Assembly (NCBI GenBank): GCA_022828595.1
Contig: JAKGHH010000001.1
Coordinates: 208,878,348 to 208,942,347 of the forward strand
DNA length: 64,000 bases
Origin: Nelumbo lutea
Lineage: Eukaryota; Streptophyta; Magnoliopsida; Proteales; Nelumbonaceae
Direction of reading: 5' to 3'
Shown: positions 11,863 through 23,302 of the stretch, one piece after another
How the letters are laid out: every line of letters begins with the position of its first letter
Numbering within the stretch: the first letter of the stretch is position 1
Made by a program: the position numbers and the translations under genes
Notes under the pieces: generated by a model
Told to the model about the DNA's origin: nothing
The model's database searches: none
What the model saw: the letters and a program-made list of their open reading frames with translations, nothing else

Positions 11863-12131
11863 CAATGTTTTAAAAAATGATCTGGAAATGGAATTGTTCT
11901 GGCCACCGGTTTTCGGGTTAATAGTCCGACCATCCGGTTCGAACGAACGGCCTGTTCTGATAACAAATAAAAAAAAAGATAAAAAACCGTTAAACGGCTC
12001 GATAGTTCAACTGCCCTGGTCAATGGTTTTTTACCAGATTCTAGGTTTGGGATAAAACGGAACCGGTTATATAAACAGTTCCCAGGCCAAACGGTCCAAC
12101 CATCCGGATCAACGGCGGTTTGAAAATGTTG
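11863..12131. mobile_element. hAT-like MITE of the CATGGTTTTTAAAA family, copy 2
   Basis: 269 bp, from CAATGTTTTAAAAAATG to TTTGAAAATGTTG, an inverted pair. Flanked by GAAAAAAG (11855-11862) and AAAAAAAG (12132-12139), an 8-bp near-identical target duplication. The interior shares GGCCACCGGTTTTCGG, CCATCCGGTTCGAACGAA and CAACCATCCGGATCAACGG with the other copies. Confidence 0.75.
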
Positions 12132-12931
12132 AAAAAAAGCATGTTTAATGTGATATGAATTTATAGTTCTTAGCGCAACATGGGTGATTAGGGCTCAAAT
12201 CTTAAAAGCAGTTCTCCGTATATACAGGGGTAAGGTTGCGTACATCTGTCATTTATCCGTATGTACATGGGTGATTAGGGCTCAAATCTTGGAGCCTCAT
12301 GCACTGGATTGCCCTTTTTATTAATGATGCTTCTACTGTTAAACAAAAGCAGTTTTGATTCACAAATTGTGATATTTTTAAGCCTTGTTTCCAACTAAAT
12401 TAATGAGTTGGTCATTTCTCAAGCTCAAGCACATGGACACTACACTGGACTACATTTGAGGTCCCATCATCCTTTAGCTTTCTGCATTTCCTTTTTCAAG
12501 TTTTGTTCCTATCATGGTTCCCTTTTCTTCTTGCAAACAGAACAAATTAGCATCTTCTTTTCTAGAAGATTTGGTGCTTTCCATATAGGCGCTTAGTGCG
12601 AGTTCATATCTCATCATCATCTCTGATTCATGGGCAAAGGGCTAGCCTACTTTCGTTTGGCTTCTTCCCACTTTTTTTTTTTTTTTTTATTTCAAGAACT
12701 CAACATCAGTCACTATACTTCATATTTCAGTAACCAAGGGGATGTTCCACTTGTGTGAATGATTTTAATTGTTTTCTGAAAACCAAAAACAACTGCCATA
12801 TCAGCATAAATGTTTTTTTTGCTTACATGGCAAGTTGTTTTTGTTTTAATTTGATGATGTGGCATTTGCTTTTGCTTTAAAAAACAAAACTATTCACAAT
12901 GGCAAATTACCCCCTAAAACTTTAAGCTCCC

Positions 12932-13032
12932 GGGAGCCCATAATTTAATAATTGATATGACACGGGTTAGAGTGGAATTAATGACAAGGAACAAGATTCT
13001 TGTAGCGAATTAACCCATCTAATTGGGGCAAG
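12932..13032 (+). mobile_element. Relic of a LINE 3' end
   Basis: Reads 'cataatttaataattgatat', then 'agagtggaattaatgac', 'gaacaagattcttgtagcga', then 'cccatctaattggggcaagg'. The order matches the end of a plant LINE ORF plus the 'CCCATxTAGTTGGGAxAAGG' start of its 3' tail. Heavily mutated. Confidence 0.5.
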
Positions 13033-13570
13033 GTTTTCTAGGGAGATGGAATTCAGTCCTCACAAAATGTTATTCACTGTATTCATAGCCATGAAAGTAT
13101 CTTCCCATGAATAAAAATATACAAGTACAAAGATATTCTTAATGCACGGTTGCAAGTGACTGTGAGAATGATGTGAATACTATTTTGTATGGACTGATTC
13201 CGAATTCAATTCTAGGCTTCTAGCAAGGATCACTCTATTGTAAGTGAAGTGGTGAAGTCATGAAAATGCCACAAAACTATATTCATCCACAAGCTGTGTT
13301 TGTAAGAAGATATGAGAAATCCATGTCTTCTTTTGCAGAAGTTTAATTAGTTCCATTTGTTTTCTCATGGCCTTGGAAGGATTAGAAATAGCTAAAATCT
13401 TGGGTACCTCTGGTTCATATTGGATTATTTTAATTTGAAGTTCATCCATTGGATTCAATACCAACTTCACTAATAAAACATACTAGCTTATGCAGATATA
13501 ACTATATAAGCATATATGTTTAAATATTATTGAACGGGATTGGGATGAATACATATTCAATCCTAAGAAT

Positions 13571-13718
13571 AGAGGATGGAATTAGGAATGCCTTAATGTG
13601 ATATGATTCAAATTCGAATTTGAACAATTAAATATTGTTTGTATAGAGGATGGAATTAGGAATGCCTTGATGTGATCTGATTCAAATTCGAATTTGGACA
13701 ATTAAATATTATTTGTAG
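13571..13718. repeat. 74-bp tandem duplication
   Basis: Two adjacent copies starting AGAGGATGGAATTAGGAATG at 13571 and 13645, differing at only a handful of bases. Each contains the palindrome CAAATTCGAATTTG. Confidence 0.85.
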
Positions 13719-13957
13719 CCGAGGAGTTCACATCTGCTGTGACCAAAGTTTCAACACTTCCTTGCAACCCCCAATAAACATGGACACACCACTTGTGATG
13801 GAAATAAAAAAAGAAAACGGTTCATGTGATGTTTTGAATTTATTTCCATTGCAGGTGTGCCTGACTTTCACCAGCGATACGTCTGTGTTAGCATTAACAA
13901 ACTTCAAGGCATAGTGGTGGAGAAACATATAATGGTAAATTGTCAAATTTTAGCCTT

Positions 13958-14035
13958 GTATCATTATCATCATCATCTTCATGCCTTATCCCAATTATAT
14001 AGGGTTATATATATTAGACCAGCCGTATTTGGACA
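13958..14035 (-). mobile_element. LINE 3' tail relic, minus strand
   Basis: On the minus strand it reads AATTGGGATAAGGCATGAAG followed by GATGATGATGATAATG. This is the typical tail of the same LINE group (TTGGGATAAGGC plus an ATG microsatellite). Confidence 0.45.
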
Positions 14036-14250
14036 CGTGGGACACAGTTATAAGAGTAATTCTGCTAAGTAGTTTGATATGAGCTCACATGACTTGTGTC
14101 AATATTAGAGCAATGGCTTTGTAGGCTATGAGTACAATTATTTTGATCCTGAAGCTGTCTTGTGGCTTATGGCGGAATATGGTCAATACATTTATATCAA
14201 ATCAGTCATATTTCATTTTATTCTAAAATTAAGAGATTTAAGTGCAAAAT

Positions 14251-15007
14251 AAGGTTCAAAGTATCGATGCATATCGTGTTGATGGCTTCCTGATACGTCC
14301 CTCCAAGCGCCAGGGGTTGTATTGGGTCAGACACTGACTCAGAAAATAACCGGGCCTTAAACTGACCCCTTTAAACCGGTTTCAAAAAGGAATAAATAAA
14401 ACCTAAAGAAATATCGATGCAGGCTGATGCAAATCTTGGTGCACAAAAGATTATAACATCTGAACGCACACTTTTATTTCTTTAAATCTTTTATGGAATG
14501 GATAGAAAAACACAGACACAATTAACACAATTAATGTAACTAACCAAATATGGTTGAAAGAATGCTTTATCGAAGCAAATTGGCTTAAAGTAGCCATAAA
14601 TTGTCACAAAATAAAATGCAGTTAATTCTAACTAACAATCAATGTAAATTGGAAATGAACTCATTTATTCAAAGCCTGAACCGCCCTTATTTAAATCTTT
14701 TGTTGACAATTAGGAATGGTGTAAGAATGGAAACCTATACATCAATCTGAAATGGGTTAAGAGTCTTATCAAGGTTGAAAACATTGATACACTCGATACG
14801 CAAAGATCATATAAATCACATATCAAGAATTTCATTCCTTCAAAATTCTATTATTTTTGGATGGTAATTTGTTGGTGGAAATGTCAACATCATCTATTAA
14901 TGTTTAAAAATAGTTGAAATCAACAAACCCTTGATATTTAGAATATTAATGATGAATTTAAAATCCAATATGTATCATACACAATATATATCAATACTTT
15001 GAACCTT
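14251..15007. mobile_element. MITE, AAGGTTCAAAGTATCGAT family, copy 1 (enlarged)
   Basis: Starts AAGGTTCAAAGTATCGATGC and ends with ATCAATACTTTGAACCTT, perfect inverted repeats over AAGGTTCAAAGTAT-TGAT. Copy 3 (44534) is only 219 bp, so this one has about 500 bp of extra interior sequence (roughly 14430-14940), probably a later insertion. The interior starts with a GACTCAGAAAATAACCGGGC phrase. Confidence 0.65.
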
Positions 15008-16428
15008 GGGTCCTATTAATCATAAAAAACCTTTCTATTATTTATATCATTATTAATCATCAATTCATACTCAAGGCCTAAATTAGGAGAATTGAGAAGC
15101 CCAAGCAATCCCAGAAAAAAAAAAATGGTTGCATCATTGGATTCAAACCATGGCAGTAGATAAATAATCTAAATTAAGAACTATTTATTTATGGGTGAGA
15201 GTGATTATCAACTATGAACTTTGCCCTATATGCAGCTGAACATGCAATAAAGAAACAGATATTGGTTTGCATAGATGCAGGGTTAATTGTCCTCCAAGAT
15301 TTATTATTTTGGTTTGCCCATTTAAATATATGATGATGTGAACAAGTGTTAGGTGATCAATAATGTCTGAATATAGCCAAATTACTCGACATAAGTAACC
15401 CTAATTGGTGTTTATTTGGGCCCACACTCCACAAAATTATAATTATTAGCTGGGTTTAATAGAATATTTTGAGTTAAACAATATTAGAAATTGTTGGTGT
15501 TGGGCATGCAAACTTAGGTATTTCTTCATTTGATTTTTTTTCTCGTATGTATTGATTGTTTGAAAATGACTGAAATGACTGAACTGAAATGACTTATTGG
15601 TTTATTTATTAATAAATAAAATAAATATATAATAAAATATTAGAGATTAATTATTGTACTGTAGTGTTTATTTTATTTTATTTTTTTGGCTGGGCCGAGA
15701 CGCTGAGATTGTGTGAATTGCATAGGCAGCTTATTCATTTTAATCATTCTTTGTTTTGATAAAATTTAAGGGTATAGAAAAATTAGTTTTATTCATCAAG
15801 AAGCTCATAACTTATTAAGACAAAACAGCCTCACTTTGATTTGAGTTTTGTAGCTTTGTTGTAGCTGATGACACGGTTGTCATTAGGTGGGTCGGGTATG
15901 AAGCCATCCATTTCAGAAGTAGTTCCATTACAGATTAGTCTGATTAGCTGTCTGGCTTCATTTGTGTTAAAACCCAAGCCCAAGACATTGACCATTGAAC
16001 CAACTAATTTCCTACCTGGAACTCACACTGTAGAAGACGAATGATACAATGTCAATGGGTAGACCCAAGACCCGAGACAGACCCTAAATAATCATATTTT
16101 TAGGGGTGCAACTTCGACAGATCCAATTCGAGCTTGGAGCAGTTCAGTCCAAAATTTTATATCGGTTGGGCCTGGATTTTTGGTCCTCAAATTGGGTTCA
16201 GGCTTAAAATTTTGGGTTTTTTATTTTTTTTTTATTTTTTAGGCTGGGTTCAGGCTTAGTCCTTGGATAGTTCGAATCTGGCTCAAGGCCAACCCGAGTA
16301 CAGCCTAATAATACACATTTAAAGTAGATTCATTGACCAACCCAAACCCGACTCAGGCCTAAACCCAATCTGAATGCATCAAATTAGAATGCAAGTTAGG
16401 CTTGAGTTGACAAGATTAGAATTGACTA
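15008..16428. other. Intergenic DNA, includes an unclassified element at about 16095-16420
   Basis: Mostly AT-rich and featureless. From 16102 (TAGGGGTGCAACTTCGACAG) it becomes rich in GGGTTCAGGCTT / AACCCGA / CCCAAACCCGACTC phrases typical of another MITE group. Its right end is not clear. No coding sequence. Confidence 0.45.
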
Positions 16429-16939
16429 GGGGTGGCCACGAGCCATGTTTTTTACGAGCTATTCGACCTCGGTTCATAAAAAGCTTGCCTCAGCTTGGTT
16501 TAAACCAAGCTTTGAACTGAGTTCGAGCCTGATATATAGACTTGTTTGCTAATCGAGCCGAGCTCGAACCTAATGAAGTTTGGCTCGTGAGCCTCGCAAG
16601 CCTAGTATAATAAATAAATAATTTTTATTATATACATAAATACATACATACAAATATATATATATATAATAAATAATTTTTATAATTCTTATTTTTTGTA
16701 TATAAAATAAAATATTTTTATATGTATATCTTTTTTTATATGTATAATAATAAATATTTTTTATAATTCTTAATTTTTTGTATATAAAATAAAAAGTATT
16801 TTTATATGTATATTTTTATTTTTAGAAAAAACTTAATTTGCAATCGAACTCGATCCAAACCGAACTCAAACTTGTGAGTTTTGAACCAAGCCAAATTCAA
16901 ATAATCAAGTATTCAACTTAGTTCAACTTGAATCCACCC
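16429..16939. mobile_element. MITE-like element, GGGGTGGCCACGAGCC start
   Basis: Starts GGGGTGGCCACGAGCCATG after TA and ends TTGAATCCACCC before TTAG. The first 190 bp repeat the 'GAGCTCGAACC/GGTTTGAACCAAGC' theme, which returns inverted near the right end (AACTCAAACTTGTGAG, GAACCAAGCCAAATTC). The middle is a long TATATA/TTTTTATA-rich tract with an internal repeat of AATAAATAATTTTTATA. Confidence 0.6.
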
Positions 16940-17079
16940 TTAGAAATGGCCTAAGACTCAATGTGAACTAAGCCATTAAGTCCACAAATTAGGATTGAGC
17001 CTTGATTGACCATAAACGCAATCCAGCACACCTATATACTCTTGTTTTAATGATAGCATAGCTCAACAGTCTCCTAACT

Positions 17080-17462
17080 GTTGATATTTAAGTATACTAA
17101 ATTATTTTCTTAGATAAAGATCTTGATAAGGTGGAATTTCACATCGGGTCATCTGAACCAACTGTACCCTGGCCCATCAATCACATGCCAAAATAGAGAG
17201 TAAGAAAAAGGACAATCCTTCTACATGAAGAATGGTGCATTTAATATGCTTTTTATTTCATGAATGGTAAACAAGGCGCTACTCTAGACGTTGATTTAAG
17301 TACACCAAATTATTTTTATTATATAAAGATCTTGATGTGGTCGGATTTCACATCGTGTCGTCTGGACCAACTTTAGACCCGGACCCATCAATTCCATGTC
17401 AAAATACAGAGTAAGAAAAAGGAATCCTTCTAGATGGAAGATGGTGCATTTGATATACTTTA
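17080..17462. repeat. ~210-bp diverged tandem duplication
   Basis: The order GTTGATxTTTAAGTAxACxAAATTAT, AAAGATCTTGAT, GGATTTCACATCG, CATCAAT, AGAGTAAGAAAAAGG, ATCCTTCTA, GAATGGTGCATTT occurs once from 17080 and again from 17290. Confidence 0.8.
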
Positions 17463-17643
17463 CCTGCAAACGGCCAAACATAGACAGGCAGCCTATGTGT
17501 CCCCCTTACTTTATGTTGAATCAAATCAATGGCCACAAAGCAGATAGATAGGATGAATATAGAAATCAATTTTGAAAAAAATAAATAATAGGGGTTCTAG
17601 AAGGTTCTGGAAGGCCTGTTCTTTAAAATTGCTGAGTTGTCAT

Positions 17644-18100
17644 GAATAGACTTGTTTATGGGTTGGGTCGGGTCGGGCTTTGCCTCTTTATCAATAAAAA
17701 ATGTATAGGTTTGAGCTCGAGTCTAACCTGATCATTAGATCTAGATCTTGAGTCTGAGCCCTAAAGCCCAAAGCCCGATTTGTATACAAAATATCTTATT
17801 TTTAGTGTACTTTTATAAATTAATATTATATTAATTTAGTAATAAATTAATAAATTAATTTGTATTTTCTATTAATAAATTAATATTTATTAACAATTTA
17901 AGAAATAAATATAATTTATATATTTCTATTATATATAACATAAATGTTTTTTATTGTATATAATAATATCAAGCCGGGCTTGGACTTATTTAAGAAAGCC
18001 CGAATTTAGCCCAAAAAATAACCGGGTCTGATATTTAAAACCCGAACCCAAACCTGCGGGCCTGAAATATTGTCAAAGTCCAAGAAATAACAGGCCGGGC
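17644..18100. mobile_element. MITE, ATTAGACCTGTTCATGGG family, copy 1 (right end missing)
   Basis: Begins GAATAGACTTGTTTATGGGT, a variant of the family end, followed by GGGTCGGGCTTTGCCT. The AT-rich middle and the right-hand GGGCTTGGACTT...AAGCCCGAATTT...AAACCCGAACCCAAACC segments match copies at 24808, 33931 and 44933. The expected right end (CATGGACAGGTCTAAT) is absent. Confidence 0.6.
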
Positions 18101-18209
18101 CCAATCAGGTAGTGGAATGGTAGTGGAATGGTCCCTTGATACCATTTGTTTATCTTCATTCCTCGTAAGTGGGCCCAATCAGGTAGTGGAATGGCCCCTT
18201 GATACCATG
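18097..18209. repeat. Direct repeat at the broken right end of the MITE
   Basis: GGGCCCAATCAGGTAGTGG followed by AATGG and CCCTTGATACCA occurs at 18097 and 18171. The first copy also has an 11-bp internal duplication (TAGTGGAATGG). Confidence 0.85.
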
Positions 18210-18326
18210 AATTATTGAAGGCCATGTTCTCTGCTCCACCCACAGCTTGGTTCCTTAATGTTTACACAAAGCAAGAGTTTTGTCTTTTCAGAGCTAACAA
18301 GATTTAATCGTGAATGCTTGGTTTTT

Positions 18327-18527
18327 AGGTTTAAAGTATCCATATGACATGCCCCGTATTATATCGTATCATATTAGTGGCTGAATGAATTTTTTTAGTG
18401 TTAATCGCCCTTAAAACCAACCCTCGTATGAAATAGCAAAGCCAAAAGTAAAAATAAAAATGTTTATAGTATCGAAACACCTAATGAGCATATTCATACG
18501 TATCAGGTGTATCGATATTTTAAACCT
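18327..18527. mobile_element. MITE, AAGGTTCAAAGTATCGAT family, copy 2
   Basis: Starts AGGTTTAAAGTATCCATATG and ends GTATCGATATTTTAAACCTT. About 200 bp, close in size to copy 3. Confidence 0.6.
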
Positions 18528-19952
18528 TCACCAATTAACTTGAGAGTCCAAATCTTAAATTTTTAATTATTAATAAATGATGGAGCTTACTCTCACACCC
18601 ATTTTTTTATTAAAAATTAAAATCAACAGCAGGTAAAGACAAACTTTTTCTCCCATTTTGCACAAACACAAATTTATGTACTTCAGCAAGCTTTAAAGTG
18701 ATTGAAGAGCTAAAACAAAACCAATTTGAATTTGGGTATAGCTATTGGAAATCTCAAATAAAGCACCATGTCTGCTTTATGCAGGAGGAGAGCTTTATTT
18801 TATTTCAAAGTGAAAGGGGCAAAAATATTTCTGCAATATTTCAAATGGAGTCTAGAATAACACTCATAAATATTTTATTAAAGTTTTTTCTCTTAGCTTT
18901 CATATATTTAAAGGTTAAGCCTATTGTTTCTGACATTTGACAAAAGGTTACTGGACAAACTTGGGGTATTGGAAGAGGATTGAATACAGAAATTTTTCCC
19001 ATACTAAATCAACACCTCAATTACCATACCTTAGGATTGTTAAGAAACAGGGTTCAAACATCTATTTATCTCTGGAAAGTATGGATAGGACTTGTTTGGC
19101 AATAGCTTCTAGAAGAACTACCAAGTGGAGTACTGAAAAGTGTCTTTGGCCATAAAAAGACAGTACAGGGAGGGTGTCTTCTAGTTATGAAAGGTCCAAC
19201 CTCAATTAATGGTGTGGGTCCACTATTTCTTGATAAAAATTGAAGTCCACATACTTTCCCTTTCTTTTCATCCTACTATGACATGATAATAATGTTTAAA
19301 AAAAAAAAGGAGGGACAGAGGACCAATATCAGACAGAGCACATGCAGACATGAGTCATGAGGAATCATATGAGAGAGAAAAAAAAATGAATACTTTGTTC
19401 AGCTAAGACTAGAGTTGGATAAAAAATGAAATAGTCAAATAGGAAAAGTGGGTTAAATTTTGATTGGATATTTAAGATAAATTAATTAATTGATTTATAA
19501 AAAATCTAACCATATTTGTGGGTTTCTTTAGGAAAAAGAAGACCTGAACCAAAAGCAAGAGCCTATGCTTCTTGATATTGTTCCCAGATCATGGTGCCCT
19601 TTTTCAGGGAATCACTATTAGAATATTGCAGCACATTCCTGTCTTTATAACCTTCTAGATGACTTTCTAGACCCACAAATCACACTGGTCAAAAATACCA
19701 GTGGTCCTTTCTGGAAGTATAGGGGCATAGAGGAGATTTCCTCAGCCCGATTGAAAAGGTTGTATTCATCTATCATCATATATCTAATTTCATGAATGTA
19801 GTAGAGTGACCCTACTTTGTCCAAAGAGGAATCTCTCACCTAGGAGTACTACAGAGAACAAGAAATATATGCCATTATATTACATAATATCATACTCACA
19901 AATCATCTAACTGCTCCATATCCTAACCCCTATTTTATTCATTTGTTAAATC
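18528..19952. other. Intergenic DNA, nothing recognised
   Basis: AT-rich. The longest open frames are 60-80 codons and carry no known motif. Confidence 0.5.
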
Positions 19953-20235
19953 CATGGTTTTTAAAAATGACCCGGAGACTGAACCAGTCAGGGGTTCGGT
20001 TGCTAAGTTGAACGGTCCGATCATTTGAATCGAACAATTCTGACAACAAAAATAAAAAAAATAAAAAATAGTTAAAACCGTTTGAACAGTTAATCACCTG
20101 GGTCAGTGGTTTGTTGATCAAAATCAACGGTTTTGGGCAAATTTCCAGTTTTGGAGAAAGCTGAAACTAGTCCCCTGATCAGTTCCCAGTTTTTCGGGTC
20201 CAACTGCCCAGTCCGATCCGGTTTTAAAAACCATG
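19953..20235. mobile_element. hAT-like MITE of the CATGGTTTTTAAAA family, copy 3 (best preserved)
   Basis: 283 bp with perfect 14-bp terminal inverted repeats CATGGTTTTTAAAA / TTTTAAAAACCATG. It is flanked by the identical 8-bp GTTAAATC (19945-19952 and 20236-20243), the target size of hAT transposons. The interior carries ACTGAACCAGTCAGGGG, an A-rich centre, CACCTGGGTCAGTGGTTTG and TGATCAGTTCCCAG. No coding capacity. Confidence 0.88.
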
Positions 20236-20243
20236 GTTAAATC

Positions 20244-21319
20244 ACATTCAGTATGATAATTGCTTTTTGATAGTTGGTATGATCTTAGAACACCAGTCAC
20301 CTGACCTATTTATAGTCTAAATTAATCACATAAAAAAAAAGACATGAATGATACCAAAAAATTTGTGTATTGTGTATTTTAAGCAGTGTATATACATACA
20401 TACATACATACACAAATATACATGTAAGTCTCCCTGAACTTCTAGATTCTAGCATTTTTCCCCCTGACTTGCCAACACGGTTGATGGTTAAAGTAAATTT
20501 ACTAAATTACCCATTCTAGATTCTACGGACTGACAACAACAAGTATCAAAATGATGAAAATGAAAACATTCGAAAGGATAAAGTACTCAAGAGATTGATG
20601 AACAGATTGTTCTCAAGGCATTCTCAGCCAGATGAACTTTGTTGAAAGAAAGTTGAGAAAAATATAAGAGAATTAAAATGTAAAGAAAACAAGTAAAATA
20701 GCAAAATGGTTTCAGAAAATGAAGTTAAATTGGAGTTATAAGAATGTTTAAAAGAACATTCCATGAAACTAGCTGACATAATGTTAATACTTAAAAATAA
20801 GGGCAAAGTGTTAAAATCCAATAGTTCAGGGGATAAATTCAGGGGAGAGAAGAAGTGGGTTGATGTCTGTAATTGAAAAAAAAAAACCCAGTTTCTGTTC
20901 TAAAAGATTGCTGTCTACTTGATTCAACTTTCCAGCTGAACTCAGATCAATGACTTGATACCACCAAATGGAATAAAGCTTTAGGGAATTGAGAGCAAAA
21001 TCACTCATTTGAATTGAACTCGATCTTTCATCTTTCTATTTTGGAGAAAGACAAAACATGATACCTTTGTTTATAGTGATATCACATCATATCTATGGAG
21101 GAATTGTCTTTTAAGACATGCGCTTTAATTAGGGCATGCCCTTTTATCCTTATGAAAGCTACACTTTGAAGATGAGATTCTGCCTAATAGACCTAGCAAT
21201 TGGGTTAGTTTGGATCAGACTTCAATTTTAAATATTCAGGTTATTTAGGGTGAACCCACGGATTAGATGAATTAAGAGTTCAGCCACATGAATCAGACGG
21301 ACTTTCTAGTTTGAACGTA
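20244..21319. other. Intergenic DNA, nothing recognised
   Basis: Includes an (ATAC)n microsatellite at about 20391-20412 and a poly-A run at 20876-20886. The minus-strand frames of 60-65 codons are hydrophobic-looking AT-rich translations with no motif. Confidence 0.5.
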
Positions 21320-21741
21320 AGGGTGTAAATAGATCAAACAATATTTGAATTTGAATTTGATTAAAAAATTTGATTCACGGATATTGAAAATTAATATTCG
21401 AATTTAAATTTGATTAAATATTTAAATATTCAATTTGATTTGAATTCAACTAATTAATTATTTTAGGTAATTAATAAATATTTTATTTATATAAAGTATA
21501 TAAATATATAAACTATTTATATAATTTAATTATTATATATATATATATATAAATTATATAAAACATTTAAATTTTTTATATTATATATAAGAATTAAATA
21601 ATTGGTCGAATTTAGATATTTATCGAATCGAATCAGGTCATATCTGAACCCGACCGATTAGATATTTGAATTATCCAAATTTAATTTGGTTATGTCAAAT
21701 CTCAAATTCGAAATCGGATTTTCGAATACCGTTAACACCCC
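21320..21741. mobile_element. MITE, GGGGTGTAAA family, copy 2
   Basis: Starts AGGGTGTAAATAGATCAAAC after TA and ends TACCGTTAACACCCC before TA. It shares with copy 1 (9367) the interior TTAGGTAATTAATAAATAT, the (AT)n core, TATCGAATCGAATCAGGTCA and GAAATCGGATTTTCGAATAC. Confidence 0.72.
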
Positions 21742-21787
21742 TATTTGAATGGATCAACAGTATGGGTCAATGTTGATTTACACCTAG

Positions 21788-21866
21788 GGCTCAATTTGGG
21801 AAGGGATCAAATACAAGGTTTCGCACTATACGTATTTGTATTTATACTCTTCCCAAAACCAAGCCT
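21788..21866. mobile_element. Very small inverted-repeat element, CTCAGTTTGGAAGG family, copy 1
   Basis: About 80 bp: GGCTCAATTTGGGAAGGGAT on the left and ATACTCTTCCCAAAACCAAG on the right form a hairpin around ACTATACGTATTTG. Related copies are at 35487 and 42143, and a half copy at about 29338-29393. Confidence 0.55.
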
Positions 21867-22023
21867 AGAGGAATGCTAGAGATGATAAATTGGGTTTTTT
21901 ACATATGGGAATCCGATTGAAAAAGGGGTTTGACAACTCTCTAAGTCTAGAATTGCTTTTAAATTTATGCTCTTTTAATTCTTATGTGTTGTTTTTATGA
22001 TCAACAAAAAATGCTTCATTAAG

Positions 22024-22436
22024 TAGGTGTTTGCCTATTTAGCATCGATGCTGGGCATGTGGAGTTGTAAGCATCGTTTTCTCGTTTGGAACCGATGCTG
22101 CCACAGGCGTTTTTTGAGAAAACAGCACTAGTTTTGTTTGGTACCAGTGCTAATAGCAATGTTTTCAATATTGCTCTATATTATCTAATGTCCAAGATGA
22201 TGCCACATTGATGTTATATCATTACATTATTGGTAGCATTGCACCGTTTTCCGAGAAAACATTGAATTTGGTGTTGTTCTAGACCACACTTTCCTGATTT
22301 CCAAAGTATGGTCTGAAGCAACATTTCTTCTAAAAAAACGGTACCAAACAAAAGGGTATTGTTTGAAGTACCATTTTCTCTGATTTGCTGTAGTGACGTT
22401 TTCTCAAAAAACAGCATTGATGCCAAACATCACCTA
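22024..22436. mobile_element. MITE with TAGGTG/CACCTA ends
   Basis: Left end TAGGTGTTTGCC, then AGCATCGATGCTG. Right end CAGCATTGATGCCAAACATC then ACCTA. AAG flanks both sides. The interior repeats the phrase GTTTTCT(C/G)(A)GAAAACA several times in both orientations. Non-coding. Confidence 0.6.
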
Positions 22437-23302
22437 AAGTTAAGTTGGAATGCCAATAATTTGTATGTATTTGGTAGTGTGGGCGTTTATTGAAAAAACA
22501 ATGCCACGTTTGTACCAGCTAGGCATGGGCGTTTATTGGGCATGGAACCACTGTTTGGTTCATCCATTTATTGAAAAAACGCCAAAAACGTAAATGCCTG
22601 GATTTCCGTGCCCAGAACCGTTGGGGGGAGCAGCTAATTCATGCTTCCCCTAATAGGCTGTCATTTCACCCAAAACGCATGTCCGATGTGGCATCTACAT
22701 GGATGCTGATGTGTCAGCGCGTGGTGTTCGATCCGGTACTTCGTGGAGCCGTAAACCCTCAATGAACTGTATGCCTTTTTACCCTAATGCGCAGGAAGGG
22801 AATTGTGTGTCATTTGGTCTGAGGAGAATTATCGTCATCTGGTCCAAAGAGAACCACCCTTTGTCGCTGATAAGACTGTCGTCGGCCAGCCAATAACCTC
22901 TACCATTTCCCTTTTTTCTTCTGGTATTGACATTTTTTTATTTTTTATTTTCTAGATCCATTGCCTTCCTCCCACAAGTCTCCCCTGTTCGAAACCATCG
23001 GTAGAAATTTCTTCCCGTCATCGGCTAACTAATAACCTCTACTATTCCCCTTTTTCTTATGCTATTGACATTTTTTATTTTATTTTATTTTTACAGATCC
23101 ATCGCCTTCTTCCCACAAGTCTCCCTTGTTCGAAACCATCGGTAACTAATAACCTCTACCTATTCTCCCGCTCGTCGGTGCCGGATGTCGGTAAGACTGT
23201 CATCAACCCTGAGACCATCTACTATTCTTTTTGCTTTATTCTTGTAAGGTATTTCATATTAACCTTTGTTTGTTTTTTTATTTGCAAATCTAATCCTTTC
23301 TA
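22437..23302. repeat. Non-AT-rich stretch with a 136-bp tandem repeat (22880-23165)
   Basis: Unit 1 begins at 22880 (CGTCGGCCAGCCAATAACC), unit 2 at 23016 (CGTCATCGGCTAACTAATAAC), and a partial third follows (ACTAATAACCTCTACCTATT at 23144). Each unit holds ATCCATxGCCTTCxTCCCACAAG and GTTCGAAACCATCGGTA. The stretch from 22560 is richer in G+C than its surroundings. The two overlapping frames at 22571-22896 have no match I recognise. It could be a captured gene fragment or the inside of an unrecognised transposon. Confidence 0.6.

Larger units (their letters stand above)
12140..14250. other. Intergenic DNA with old repeats
   Basis: Holds a 26-bp phrase containing GGGTGATTAGGGCTCAAATC at about 12178 and again at about 12266. 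Between them is GGGGTAAGGTTGCGTACATC, a phrase common in plant SINE tails. Also present are a poly-T tract (12673-12689), LINE-tail relics (listed separately) and a tandem repeat at 13571. No gene is visible. Confidence 0.5.
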
